From the NCBI GenBank assembly GCA_903632075.3, contig CAHIKZ030001813.1:4452501-4516500 (forward strand): a stretch of 64,000 bases of DNA, in the 5' to 3' direction. This stretch comes from Acanthosepion pharaonis (taxonomy: Eukaryota > Mollusca > Cephalopoda > Sepiida > Sepiidae). The notes below the pieces were generated by a model. That model was not told the origin of the DNA. It saw only the letters and a program-made list of their open reading frames with translations, and ran no database searches. The translations under genes were made by a program, and so were the position numbers. Of this stretch, positions 53,640 to 64,000 are shown one piece after another. The stretch's first letter is position 1. Every line of letters starts with the position of its first letter.

Positions 53640-54400
53640 ATTGGCGGCAACTTTCTTAACAACATATGACACAGAAAGAAAATTACATGACCTTCTACAG
53701 ATGGTAATGGAGGAAATCAAGAAGAAAGGAATAAACGAACAACTGCAAGAAGACAGGATGCATGGTTGTAAGAAAATCATAAGCCCAAGGTGCGAATTGA
53801 AAATCGGAGATAGCAAAATCAAACTGGTACAAAAATTTAAATATCTAGATAGTGTTTCAACGGAGGACGTAAAGTGTGACACTGAAATCCGAAGGCGTAT
53901 TGGGATAGCCAAAGATTGATTCCAAAAGCTAAGCAGAGTTTTAATAAATAAAAAAACTTCGTTAGAAACAATGACAACAGTACTAAACTGTTACGCGATA
54001 TCTGTTCGCTTGAGAGTGCTGGACAATCTCATCAAAGATGAAAAAGGGACTAGGAGCCAACATAAATCTATTTTAACAGAAGGATGCTGAGGAGACCATG
54101 GACCGTTCATGTGAGCAACGACGAGGTTTTAGAGTAAAAAGGAAACTTATACTTAACATCAAGAAGATGCAGTTTAAACTTTCTGGAGTACTTAATGAGG
54201 AAAGAGGACTTGGAAAACCTGATACTCAGAGGGAATACTGAGGGCAAGAGGGACAAAGGAAAACAACGCATAGCATTCATAAGTAAATGGACGGCAGAAC
54301 AGAGATTAGGAGAAATAATATGACAAAATTTATTAAGAGCTACAAGTGACAGGAAGTTGTGGAGAACCATGATCGCCTACGGGGTTACGGCACCTAAAGA
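53640..54400 (+). pseudogene. LINE reverse-transcriptase C-terminal relic
   Basis: This is the longest copy at the 5' side. LHDLLQMVMEEIKKKGINEQ corresponds to the region just after the YADD palm of this family. It is followed by KKIISPRCELKIGDSKIKLV, KFKYLDSVSTEDVKCDTEIR, RRIGIAKD and a stop. Frameshifted EGC, EERTWKT and a 3' terminus GTTGTGGAGAACCATGATCG complete it. The YADD box itself is not present. The frame at 53641-53919 stays open for 92 codons. Confidence 0.85.
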
Positions 54401-54716
54401 TAAAATGCAGTATTGAATTTTGAACTGTTGTGCTAAAAATATTTCAAGTCAGTTAAAATATTGATTTATCAGGGAATTTTTCTTATTGCTGACGTCGCAA
54501 TTTTATACAAATGTTTTGAAATTACAACGTCTTAGTAAGTTTGAAGTCATAACTGACATTATATAAGAGCCTTGTACTGATAAAATTCCAGAAACTGGTT
54601 ACTCAGACAGCGGGGAACTCACGGATTCTTCAGATTTAATTTTGTTTTGATGTATTTGTTAGCAGAATAATAATGGAACTTAAAAACCTGTTTGCTTAGG
54701 TACTGGTAATCCTTCA

Positions 54717-55020
54717 TAGTGGATGTGCAAGTGGTGCACTGAATAACGGCTCGAACGGAGACATCGGATAGCCAAGACATTCACTTGCGCTCAAACATCC
54801 TTGGGAAAGGTATGAGTCCTACTCCTTCTCGCAGCTATAGGTTAAATAGTAGGATTTGTCTCTGGGAAAAAACATTGTGAGCTGAAAGAAACGCTGGTAA
54901 TGCAATACCCACCGACAACAAAAGAAAAGAAACGAAAAGAAAAATTAATCTTTCAATACAAAATATATTTCGGATTAAAATAATCCACAAAGGGTTGATA
55001 AGCCATAAAAATCAATCAAC
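54717..55020 (+). mobile_element. Full-length tRNA-derived SINE (tail type TTGATAAGCC)
   Basis: A tRNA-like head (GCAAGTGGTGCACTGAATAA, CGGCTCGAACGGAGACATCG) with a decayed B-box is followed by TTCACTTGCGCTCAAACATC, AAAGGTATGAGTCCTACTCC, GCAGCTATAGGTTAAATAGT and the tail CCACAAAGGGTTGATAAGCC, ending in ATCAATCAA. At about 300 bp, it and 57800-58088 are the two best full-length copies. Confidence 0.8.
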
Positions 55021-55024
55021 TATA

Positions 55025-55593
55025 TTTTTCCATAGTAGTGCAAGCGAGATAGAGTAGCTGCCCATCATTGTCTTCTGCAATATTTAAATAAGAGCTTGGT
55101 TTTTCGGTTTGAAGAACTGGGAATTTTCAAATATGTTCTTTTAAGAGCAACAAAAGCATACTAAGCCTGTATTCAGCCGTGGAATTTAAAAATATGTCAC
55201 CAGTTCCATTTTTACCTACTTAAATCTGTATTCTTTATTTTAAAATATTTGTAAAAAAAAGACCGATTAACTTTTTCTTTGTTCAATAAAAGCCCAAAAC
55301 AACAAAGATACGCATTTATGTACTAAATGTTATACTTATCGAATTTTTCATAAACGTGTTAGTCAGCGTGGAAACATTTGAGAGAAACACAGATTGTGAT
55401 ATATTTTATATATCACCTCTGCAGATGTTTTATTGATTTTGATTATTCCATGTCTCATCCTGATGTCTGTAGTTGGTGAACTAGTTCAAGTAAATGCCAA
55501 AATATCAAATGATGATTTTTAAAAAGCTGTAAGTCCTCTCGATTTTAAAACTGACGCCTCACAGTCTTGGTAAATTAATATTATCATATCATA
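55025..55593. other. No feature recognised
   Basis: AT-rich spacer. Confidence 0.4.
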
Positions 55594-55595
55594 TA

Positions 55596-56313
55596 CCGTA
55601 AATTGCGGCACACAATTCGACCTGTCGTACAAATCCACATCATGGTTTCTAGCTAAAAATTCTAAGTTTGACCTATACGTACCGTAAAGGTTGACCTTCA
55701 AGCTTGACCAGTGGACCAAATGTTATACCTACCGTTAAAAGAAAACCTATGTCAAAACTCAATAACATCACACTACTTACCTGTATATTGAGACACTAAC
55801 CGTAATAACCTTTTAGTGTGCGTGGTATAACAACCTACAACACACACTGGTAGGTAGGGTATATTTTCTACTGCTCAACTCAATAAAATCAAAATCTGTT
55901 CCTATAAAATATTAATACCGTAGGTCACATATCATACCAAGTCGTTTTTGATTACTGCCATGTACTGTACGTTATTATAAAACATAGTACCACTCATCCG
56001 CATTTGCATCAGTGATGTAAACAAACAATATGTTCTGTAATCTTAATAGAGTACTGAATTTTTGTTATTATCTTATATTAATTTATTTCCTAATATATCA
56101 AATATGTTCGCCAAACAAGTTTTAGTGGGATATATTTGTGGCAGCCTGCTAGAGGTATGGTAAGTAATGTATAGTAATTGTTATGAGTAATGTCTCACTT
56201 GTTTAGAAACTCAGTAGTAATTTTTTGCATTCTACACCCGCCATATAAGTCGATCCCTAGTTTTGGAAAAAAAATTAGGCTTGAAAACTCGACTTCTACG
56301 CCGCAATTTACGG
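55596..56313. mobile_element. 718 bp non-autonomous DNA element, TA target
   Basis: Termini CCGTAAATTGCGGC and GCCGCAATTTACGG are exact complements. TA lies immediately outside each end, so the match including TA is 16 bases. Weaker pairing continues inward (CACAATTCGAC against GTCGAG). Several further ACCGTA motifs occur inside (about 55677, 55734, 55796, 55913). No transposase is seen. TA duplication fits Tc1/mariner-like or pogo-like mobilisation, but the family is not identified. Confidence 0.75.
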
Positions 56314-56315
56314 TA

Positions 56316-56700
56316 AGTCCACCTTTCAACTTTCTAATATCAAATTATTTTGTAGCTTTTGTGACGATTCAATTATGATTATGGTTATGAGAAAAGACCT
56401 TATCATTTTAAGAACATTTGGAACAATTTCACCTATTATTTAGTAGCTTTTGTTACTTTTCAATCGACTTGCGCTCAGGCAATCTTCAGGTTGTAACCCC
56501 TTTTCCATCAGTAAAGTAAGGGTTTATGAAATGTTCCCGTTACACAAACTAATAATTAGACGGGACTAAAGCTCTCATGCTAACAAGTATTGCTTATTTA
56601 AAGCCTGATTCATATCGGCGACTGTATGTGTGGCTTTGTGGGCTTTCTCAAAACATGGATTCATATGAGACACTCTCACTCTTTTTCCATCCAAGGGGAG
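56316..56700. other. No feature recognised
   Basis: Mixed AT-rich spacer. Confidence 0.4.
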
Positions 56701-56702
56701 CG

Positions 56703-56704
<2 letters not shown>

Positions 56705-56749
<45 letters not shown>
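56705..56749. repeat. (TA)n microsatellite
   Basis: TA run followed by ATATTAGTGGTCAA, the motif that also follows or precedes TA tracts at 2925 and 21840. Confidence 0.9.
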
Positions 56750-56754
<5 letters not shown>

Positions 56755-56917
56755 GTGGTCAATCTTGAAAATATTTTACAGTTGAGTACTGTTGAGTGAT
56801 AAGCTAATTCTATAAACAGCAGCCACCTGCATTAATGCAAAACTCTTCCGTAAAATGAATGGAACAATTTGGCTGATTGACATTTGTTTACATTCGTAAA
56901 AAAACAATACACTAGAT

Positions 56918-57052
56918 TTAGCTGTGTAACTCTACCGAGTGGTAGAAGCTCTGGCTGACACCAAATCAGTTGGGTTTCGATCCTGGCTTGAGGCATTCAG
57001 ATATCTAGTCGCCTCTGAGGAGCTGTGATACAGCGAAACAGTACTGTCTGCG

Positions 57053-57056
<4 letters not shown>
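56918..57056 (+). mobile_element. tRNA-derived SINE, distinct family
   Basis: The A-box-like CTACCGAGTGGTAGAAGCTC and B-box-like GGGTTTCGATCCTGG are spaced as in a tRNA. TCGCCTCTGAGGAGCTGTGA and TACAGCGAAACAGTAC follow, and a TA tract abuts the 3' end. The head differs from the other SINEs in the window. Confidence 0.7.
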
Positions 57057-57099
<43 letters not shown>

Positions 57100-57232
57100 T
57101 AAAGAGGATAAAATCCAGGTAGAGCTCAATTAACAAGACAGAGGTCTGATGTAGGTCTGATGAATTGATCGTGATTATGATTCCAATTTAATAAATTATA
57201 ACCATGGAATATTAGTGTTTGTGCCTTATATA

Positions 57233-57286
<54 letters not shown>

Positions 57287-57290
57287 TTGT
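57057..57290. repeat. Composite AT-flanked repeat, copy C
   Basis: A TA tract (57057-57095), an AGGATAAAATCCAGGTAGAG block, a TGATTATGATTCCAATTTAA half-palindrome, AACCATGGAATATTAGTGTT and a second TA tract (57237-57284). The layout is as in copy A at 2905-3310, but only the right half of the palindrome is intact. Confidence 0.75.
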
Positions 57291-57795
57291 GCTCATATTA
57301 ATCGTAGCTTAGTCTGCCACATCTTTACATGTCGGGGAGAGCCACTGATATGGTGTAAGGCAGGAAATGTGTATCTGGTTGCAAGAATATCGCTTCGCGG
57401 TCAACTTGCTGATGTAACGAATTTCTCCGACGTTCTGGTGCTAAATAAATTTTTAGTATCACCTGATACTAAATACTGGGGTCACCACAGGTTAACTACT
57501 CTTAGAACAAAAATTGCACATTTATATTGCATTCGATTCAAATTAACTGGATACTACTGATACGTTATATAATATTTATATTAAAGAGTTTATAAAAAAA
57601 ATTAAGACAAATGCGACAAGCATCAATCACATGGGATGGCGTTAGTCTAATGTAGCTTATCAAATTCACTAACCCAACCAAACAATATTATCCCACCCAC
57701 CGCAATACCCAATACTCAATAGCGTTCTGACAACACAATCATCGTAATACTGCAGTTTCTCAGTGAAAGCTAAAATATTATGCCTATAATAATTC
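57291..57795. other. No feature recognised
   Basis: Spacer of mixed composition. The 63-codon frame at 57369-57560 has no recognisable motif. Confidence 0.4.
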
Positions 57796-57799
57796 AAAA

Positions 57800-58088
57800 T
57801 GATTGGTTGGTTGTTTTTGTTTAGCGGCATATCAACCTCTATGTGTTATTTAATGCCGAAATCTAAATATTTTTTATGCAATTTTATTTCATTTTTTAAA
57901 GTAATAATGGTTTTTAGTGATACAAGTCTTATCAATTAGCTCATAACCTGGGGTGGGAACAGGTGGATTCATACCTTTGCCAAGGTTATTTGCGCGTAAG
58001 TGAATATAACGACCCCAATGGAAAATGGAACTCGGGTCTCCGGATAACAATCTCGAGCCATTATCCGTTACACCATCCACACATCCAA
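57800..58088 (-). mobile_element. Full-length tRNA-derived SINE (tail type TTGATATGCC)
   Basis: On the minus strand: head GTGGATGGTGTAACGGATAA with TGGCTCGAGATTG, a B-box region GAGTTCCATTTTCC, then the TATATTCACTTACGCGCAAA block, AAGGTATGAATCCACC, and the tail CATTAAATAACACATAGAGG with TTGATATGCCGCTAAAC. The same tail ends the composite elements at 15232, 17043 and 49880. Confidence 0.85.
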
Positions 58089-58089
58089 G

Positions 58090-59835
58090 CTTAGAGAACC
58101 TGGTATTCCCAAGCGGTCACCCATCTACGTAATGAGCAGTCTTTATTTATTTGGAGAGAGGAAGGTGAAAGTTTATTAAAAAAATGAATGGGACTAAAAA
58201 ATCGAGCCGACTATAAGGCATTCCTTAATTGATTGACAAAAACAAAGCTAATCGATGTTATCATTTGTGTATATATTTTGCAATGTTATTATTTATTAAT
58301 TTTCGGGATGTCAGTTGGCGTTAGCTTCTCATAAGCTAAATAAAGGAATAACATCCATTTATTGATTAATGAATTCCATCCGAGAAAACCTTTTTCCTTG
58401 TATATTGAGCTTTAAATTAAATTGACGTTTAAAGAAACTTAGGAAAAAAAAAAAAAAAAAAAAAGAAACGTAAAAAAAAAAGAAGAAAAGAAACGTATAA
58501 TATTCTGGTGAATTATATATATATATAGGTTGAAAAACTCCAGCAGAAACGAAACAGCACTCATTGGTATTTCGGTATGGATTTTGTATGAGGAAAGAGT
58601 CTTTTCTAGCGTTGCTACTAGATTCCCTACAGTACACTCACTGCATGGTCTTGATGAAACCATTGGACTTGCTCTCTTTCACTGAAATATCGTAAGAGGA
58701 TTTGTAAAAACGTGCTGAAAATTCATTATCTGTATGCTTTGTGGCTATTTTTTCCCTATACCACTTTCATGTGCTGCAATATACAGCTGTCTTTTTCCAG
58801 GAGGAGACATTATGTGTTTCTACGCTTGTCAGAATGAAGTGTTAAACGGGATTGCATTAATGCCTATCATTTTTCACCTCATATTAACATCTTTTTCAAC
58901 AATCTACACTCATGTATTGAATAAAGGGTTTAGTTGGAATGTTCAAGAAAGATACCGAATATGAACAAAACTTGAAGAAGAAGCCTGATGTTTACAGCGA
59001 CCGAAACGTTGTGACAATTAGTAACGAAACTGGAATTACATCAATTTATAAGACTAATAATTCATGATCTAAGAGATTAAGAAATAAAAATTAGCAAAAA
59101 GAGTTACGGACTGTACAATAGAAGAAAGCTGCAGAATATATTTGCCGAATTAGGGCACAATAAGCCGCGATCCTCTTTTGCTTAGAACACGCATGTAGTC
59201 AATTTGATTGTAAATGAAGCGACTGGTGTTTTATAACTGCGTCCCTAGTAAAACCGAGATGCAAGAACTTCAAACCAATAACCGTTGTACACAAGTAGGT
59301 AAAAAAGGAAAGAAAAAAAATAAATATATGTATAAAATTTCGGGATCAAGTTCCAATCGGCTGGAAGGTATGGAATTCCTGCTGTAGGCTTAGTGAAACT
59401 GCATTCTACATAAGTGCCAGTCATAGAGTGTTTAGAGCGGCTAATGACAATCCTTCTGACGACATGTATAGATAGTCTGAGTGAAAGCTAGTCACAAGTT
59501 GTATAAAGGGAGCAATAAGAGTGATATAGTAAGTGATGAATAGAGGGGCAGGCAGTGTTCTCGCTTGCGGAAGGGAAGATCTGATACATTAGTCAAATCT
59601 GACAGAAGACAGAAGCAGTAGCGAAGTTGTCACACGTGTCACTTACATACCCCCATCCCCACATAGTGCCACGTGAATTCGTGAATAATGAGCCCAGTAT
59701 ATTAAAAGCAATTGTATTTTGTTTCGAAGATGGATAAATCTCCCACAGTGTATCATTTTTGTGTCCCTAATAATCTGTGAATTTATTTACTTTTTTTTCA
59801 TTTTAAACGTTATTTTATGTGAATACTCATATATC
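58090..59835. other. No feature recognised
   Basis: It holds an A-rich tract at 58442-58490, a short TA run at 58515 and a stretch CTTGAAGAAGAAGCCTGATG ... GACCGAAACG at 58971-59011 that resembles motifs near Penelope-like elements but lacks matching stems. The remainder is unassigned. Confidence 0.4.
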
Positions 59836-59839
59836 CCAA

Positions 59840-60005
59840 CCTTCTCGATTCCTCTACTATTCAGGCCGGTAGAAGAAAATAAATAGAATAGTGTTTAATA
59901 AATAAAGGGCGCCACTACTGAAATATGAGAATCCACTAAAAATAACGTTTAAAGTTATAAAAATCTGTCGGGATTAATAAATTAAAAAATCATTATTTCT
60001 TTAGA
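59840..60005 (+). mobile_element. SINE family 3, truncated copy
   Basis: CTATTCAGGCCGGTAGAAGA, TTTAATAAATAAAGGGCGCC, CTGAAATATGAGAATCCACT and AAAAATAACGTTTAAAG, as in 13310-13520. The tRNA-like head is missing. Confidence 0.7.
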
Positions 60006-60124
60006 AAATTACTTTGTTTACGTTTGGATACGAAACTGAACAGATATAATAATTTCGAGGAATCTGTAACGAGGTTGATTTCGCTTAAATGCACTGTTCT
60101 GACATTGCTTGATCAGCAAAAGTT

Positions 60125-60330
60125 CTCCGTGTCCATGTCGGTTAAGGCACGTCGGATCTAACAACGGTTCTGAATCCGTTGGAGAGCGTATATTTTTCTT
60201 TCATAAGATTTCTCGAATATTCAGGCTGGTAAGACGAAAATAATTAAATATAATATTTAATAAATAAATGGCGCATCATCTCAAATAAGAGTATCCACTA
60301 AAAATAACGTCTGAAAGGTTAAAATTTATA
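60125..60330 (+). mobile_element. SINE family 3, near full-length copy
   Basis: The head TCCGTGTCCATGTCGGTTAA with GGCACGTCGG (A-box-like) and GGTTCTGAATCCG (B-box-like, one base long) is followed by GAGAGCGTATATTTTTCTTT, CGAATATTCAGGCTGGTAAG and the tail CTCAAATAAGAGTATCCACT with AAAAATAACGTC. It lies about 120 bp after the truncated copy. Confidence 0.75.
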
Positions 60331-61140
60331 TGCTAGTAAAAAGTTATTTAATATAATTAAATATTACTGATATCAATATTTATTAGTACCAATGTTTCTT
60401 ATGTTATGCGATTCGAGACCAGACATTTTGTTGATTTCTAGTAAAAATAAAAAAGATATACCTGTAATACTACGAAGAAACATATAGAAAGAGAAAAGTT
60501 GATTTTATCTTGATCTTAAGGATTTCTTGAACAGCAGATGGGGTTCCTTTTAAAGTTTGGTCTTTTAAGCGTCATCCAGTTTGAACAGAGCGGAATGGAA
60601 AATAAAGGAGTGCATTGAGTGTTTTCTGCGATCAAGTGGCAACAAAACTGGCAATAGGCTATATGATTGTGCGTGGGCGCGCGTGTGTGTGTATGTGCGT
60701 GCATGTTTGTTTGTGTGAGTGTATACGGTATTTAATATTAACGAAAATGTCACCAACTTAAACCAGAGGGAATTTAGTTTCTTTCAAATTACTTTCTAGG
60801 AGGCCTCACTGAATTATCCTAACATCGCTTCTACTTTCCAGAACATTCTACTCAGTCCACTTTTCGAAATGCCATTAACTACCATCTTTGCGTTCTCCTT
60901 ATTCTCGTCGGCGGTCTGAAGTTTGAAATTGTAAGTAGCTAATTGTATACTGTCATTGATCTTACAATCTTACGACAGGCGAAGGTTGGTCACAACAATT
61001 CCGAGACGAAATATGAAAAATGGACAGTCGACATGTTGGAAATATTGAGTTACTTTCTGAAAAAATGGGAAATACTCAGAGCATTAATTTCATGCTACAT
61101 TTTTTCATTGCATTCATTCGAAAATTTAGAGTTATCTGCA
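60331..61140. other. No feature recognised apart from a GT-rich run
   Basis: An irregular GT/GC-rich run (GCGTGGGCGCGCGTGTGTGT) occurs at 60672-60722. The rest is unassigned. Confidence 0.5.
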
Positions 61141-61149
61141 TATTGCAGG

Positions 61150-61690
61150 CTCCTAAAACCTGAATCTCATTCGGTTTCATATCAAGTTTGAAACTTGATG
61201 CATATTTGAAACCAGAAGGCGAATCACAGTCAACAGATTTTTGATCAAGCTAGAAAGTTGGTGCATATTTGAAATCAGAAGGCGAATCACAGTCAACAGA
61301 TTTTTGATCAAGCTAGAAAGTTGATGCATATTTGAAATCAGAAGGCGAATCTCAGTCAACCGATTTCCTATCAAGTTTGAAACTTTACGCATATTTAAAA
61401 ATCAGAAGGTGAAACTCAGTCAATAGATTTCTTACCAAGGTGGAAACTGGATGAAAATTTGAAATCAGAAGGCGAATTTCAGTCAACAGATTTCTTATCA
61501 AGTTAGAAACTTGATGCATATTTGAAATTCGAACGTGGATCACTTTCAACAGATTTTCTATCAAGTTTGAAAGTTGACGCATATTTGAAAACAGAAGGCG
61601 AATCTCTGTCAACAGATTTCAATCAGGCTTGAAAGTTGATGCATGTTTAAAATCAAAACGTGAATCTCTTTTAACAGATTTTCAAACAAG
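61150..61690. repeat. 63 bp minisatellite, about eight units
   Basis: Unit starts (GCATATTT or equivalents) fall at 61200, 61263, 61326, 61389, 61453, 61516, 61579 and 61641, with a partial unit before the first. The unit contains GAAATCAGAAGGCGAATC, CAGTCAACAGATTT and TATCAAGTTTGAAAGTTGA. Because 63 is a multiple of three, minus-strand frames stay open and encode a repeating 21-residue NLLTVIRLLISNMHQLSSLI pattern. No start context or domain suggests translation. Confidence 0.95.
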
Positions 61691-63110
61691 ATATATGCAT
61701 ATTCTTTGTAAATGCTCCAGTCACACCACGAATTGTCATGTAATGGACTTTCACTTCCAAGGAGAAACTCTACAGAAAATTACGAGATCCCGTAACCTTT
61801 TTTGGGATATTCATAATTCCGGGTCAGAGTTCGTATAGATCATGTATTGCGTGTCAAATAGTATAGAGTTACAATATATCTTTTTCTTTAATAATCAAAT
61901 TTATGCAAGTTTCTTCACTCTGGACTTTTCTATCGTTTCATCCAATGTTTTCCAAGCAGGATGCCTTAAAAATTACTTCGTAAATCGATTCTTAGAATAT
62001 CGAATCCTTTGAGCAATTGCTCGAAGAATGAAAGCAATAAAAAAAACCTGCTTCGTTTTTCTTCTTTCGATAGATCTTCAATACCCAATATTACGATGGT
62101 AACCAATGCTTAATAGAATCCTGTCCATGTTAAATCCGAAGGCTAATGTGGCAAAAATGAAGCTAAATTTAGAATAAAGTTCGTATAAAATTGATGAAAT
62201 ATTTTAGCCGAGTTCTAATCAACGGAAGAATGAAAATGACGAGAGAGCGTCGAATCAATACGAAAGAATCAAGGTAAAAATGGAAGAAAAGGAGAAAGAA
62301 AGGAACACAATGTTATTGATTGCATAGACAGTACATTGTGCCGAGCAGCAGATTTTCAATTTGGTTCTATCAGAAAGATGAAATCATCTTTCTTTTTCTT
62401 TTCTTTTTTTTTTTTTATTTCTCTCTCTTTATTGTGCATTTTACCGGTTTCATTTGAGGGTGGGGGGTTAAATACAGCAATAAAAAAAAAAGTCGTTCAA
62501 ACAATACAGAAGACAGAAAGGAGGCAATTCAGCATGGGTCATTCCAATTTGCTTTTCATTTCGAAGTTTATTTACGAGAAATGAACAAGATTGTAAACGT
62601 TATTCGTTGTGTCATTTTCGTATCTGTTCTTTATTTGTCTCTTTAAAATATTTTATCTCCGGTCTCTTGCATTTATATTCTGCTTCTCCGTTCTGGTAAA
62701 AGTTGTTTTTGTTAACAATTTTGTCTGTCTGTCTCTATATGATTTTGCATTCATTGCTTTCCTAAACTTTTGCTTCAAATACAGTCATACCGTATTTGTA
62801 GTCAAAATCTAAATTTCTATTACCAATGTCTTCATTAAAGTCATCGGTCACAATCAGACATTTTCAAAATCACAAAGTTTTAAAATTTGAAACAAAAAAC
62901 AAACAGGAACATATCGTTTTATATCTTACTATCAACGATACCCGCCATTGCGTGGACCAAGTCTCTTTCTATTGTATCGCTGCATTGAGCATTTAGTTTT
63001 GAGATTTGACGATGTCATAATATTAACGAAATTATTGAGAGTAAGACAAGACAAGATTATGAACTACACCAATCAAAGTATTGGTGAGTTCAATCTCGGC
63101 TGAGGCCGCA
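61691..63110. other. No feature recognised
   Basis: AT-rich DNA. The small frames at 62336-62584 and 62609-62812 lack motifs. Confidence 0.4.
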
Positions 63111-63111
63111 G

Positions 63112-63138
63112 GATGATGATGATGATGATGATGATGAA
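63112..63138. repeat. (GAT)n microsatellite
   Basis: About eight GAT units. Directly upstream, GAGTTCAATCTCGGCTG resembles a tRNA B-box, possibly a SINE remnant. Confidence 0.9.
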
Positions 63139-64000
63139 GCAGTTTAAAACTTGAAGCATTTTGATAGGTTTTCACTTTCTAATATAGTGGTATTTTTCAA
63201 ATATCAACATATAATATTCAAATATCAACGTTGCTTATTCTCACTATTTCGTTTACTTTCAAGTTGTGATCTTAATGCTAAGGTCGTTACCACTTTCAGG
63301 GCAAAAATATTTTACATAAACAACTAAACAATATGATTATAAAAAATCAAATTATTTAGAAATATCAGAAAAGATGAGATTGGAAATGAATAACAGGGGT
63401 CTAAACTGACTATACAAATTCGTTTTGGCCCTGAAGCAAAAAACTTTGGCAAGATATAAAACACATAATGGTAAATATAAATTATGAAACAGTATTGATT
63501 TGATGTTACATTTTATGTATATTTTCACACACATAAGCAAGCAAATAACTTTATATATTAAATCATTTTTCAGTGAAAATACGCATACATTTTGCAGTTT
63601 ATATATTAGAATCTATATTTGAAAGATTTAATACGTAATTTATTAAATAAATATTAAATAGCATATGAAATAAGTTGACAAGAATGAGTTGTTGTGAATG
63701 TGTTAGTCCGGTCCATATACTATCTATCTTTGTTTTTCAATGTTTTATGTTTGCTAATATTTGGCAGATTTGTACTATCTAGTCCTGATAGTACGCCACC
63801 AACATTTAGGACTGTCTCTGTCTTAGCACTAAGCAGATTAAAAAGTAGATTGATGGCTTTATAACAGGTGATCTCTTCCCAAGACAGAACCTTCTACCAT
63901 TACGTTATTAAAGAAGTTCAACAGTGCATCTTCAAAGAAACAAGGCTATTTGAAGTTAATCGAGCATAAAGTCGTATGTCGTATCAGTCGAGGAGTCAGT
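63139..64000. other. No feature recognised
   Basis: AT-rich DNA to the window edge. Confidence 0.4.

Noticed and set aside
58971..59011. Second hammerhead-like stretch (GAAGAAG ... CGAAACG)
   Set aside because: CTTGAAGA does not fit CUGANGA cleanly. The sequence between it and GAAAC cannot form stem II, and no upstream GTC-bearing strand pairs.
60672..60722. Alternating GC/GT run as a regulatory Z-DNA element
   Set aside because: Only a short irregular GT-rich run; no context supports a function.

Overview
The window looks like repeat-rich, non-coding DNA from a mollusc, most likely a cephalopod such as an octopus. The basis is strong AT-richness, many long (TA)n tracts, dense tRNA-derived SINEs, 5'-truncated LINE relics sharing one reverse-transcriptase C-terminus, and decayed Tc1, mariner/maT and Helitron DNA transposons. 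The species call is inference from repeat style, not from a marker gene. No host protein-coding gene, rRNA or functional tRNA could be supported. The only protein homology I can read belongs to transposable elements, and all of it is truncated, frameshifted or interrupted by stops.

Layout. 1-5.6 kb: simple repeats, a near-perfect palindrome between two TA tracts, and a LINE-like coding relic (4192-4533). 5.9-7.1 kb: a minus-strand SINE next to an internally deleted maT-like transposon. 7.2-9.5 kb: three copies of an unnamed ~190 bp repeat. 11.3-15 kb: TA tracts, a SINE, a 240 bp foldback element, a LINE reverse-transcriptase relic, an 81 bp palindromic mariner MITE and a gutted mariner. 15.2-17.6 kb: two inverted copies of a composite element carrying an internal minisatellite. 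18.2-18.8 kb: a tandem array of tRNA-like units. 19.8-20.2 kb: a tandem pair with conserved hairpins. 20.6-24 kb: simple repeats. 24.1-24.7 kb: a LINE relic. 24.7-27.8 kb: AT-rich sequence with no recognised feature. 28.5-29.2 kb: a second maT-like copy. 31.3-35.1 kb: LINE relics, a minisatellite split by a SINE, and more SINEs. 36.1-36.9 kb: a second, younger tRNA-like tandem array. 37.6-45.6 kb: SINEs, LINE 3' ends amplified in tandem, a 773 bp non-autonomous Helitron, and three jockey-like LINE C-termini. 46.6-48.3 kb: a structurally complete Tc1-type element with long IR/DR termini and a dead DD34E transposase. 48.3-54.4 kb: three LINE relics, a foldback with a hammerhead-like core, and a SINE. 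54.7-58.1 kb: SINEs, a 718 bp TA-flanked non-autonomous DNA element and TA tracts. 59.8-60.3 kb: a third SINE family. 61.1-61.7 kb: a 63 bp minisatellite. The rest is unassigned AT-rich sequence.

How the parts relate. At least five minus-strand SINEs end in a sequence matching the 3' end of the window's dominant LINE, including the last codons of its reverse transcriptase. This is the classic signature of SINEs mobilised by a partner LINE. Several repeats have also been re-amplified in tandem: the tRNA-like units, LINE 3' ends, a 24 bp in-frame motif inside a LINE, minisatellites within SINE-like elements, and the 63 bp unit. Conversion of dispersed elements into tandem arrays is the main theme of the window.
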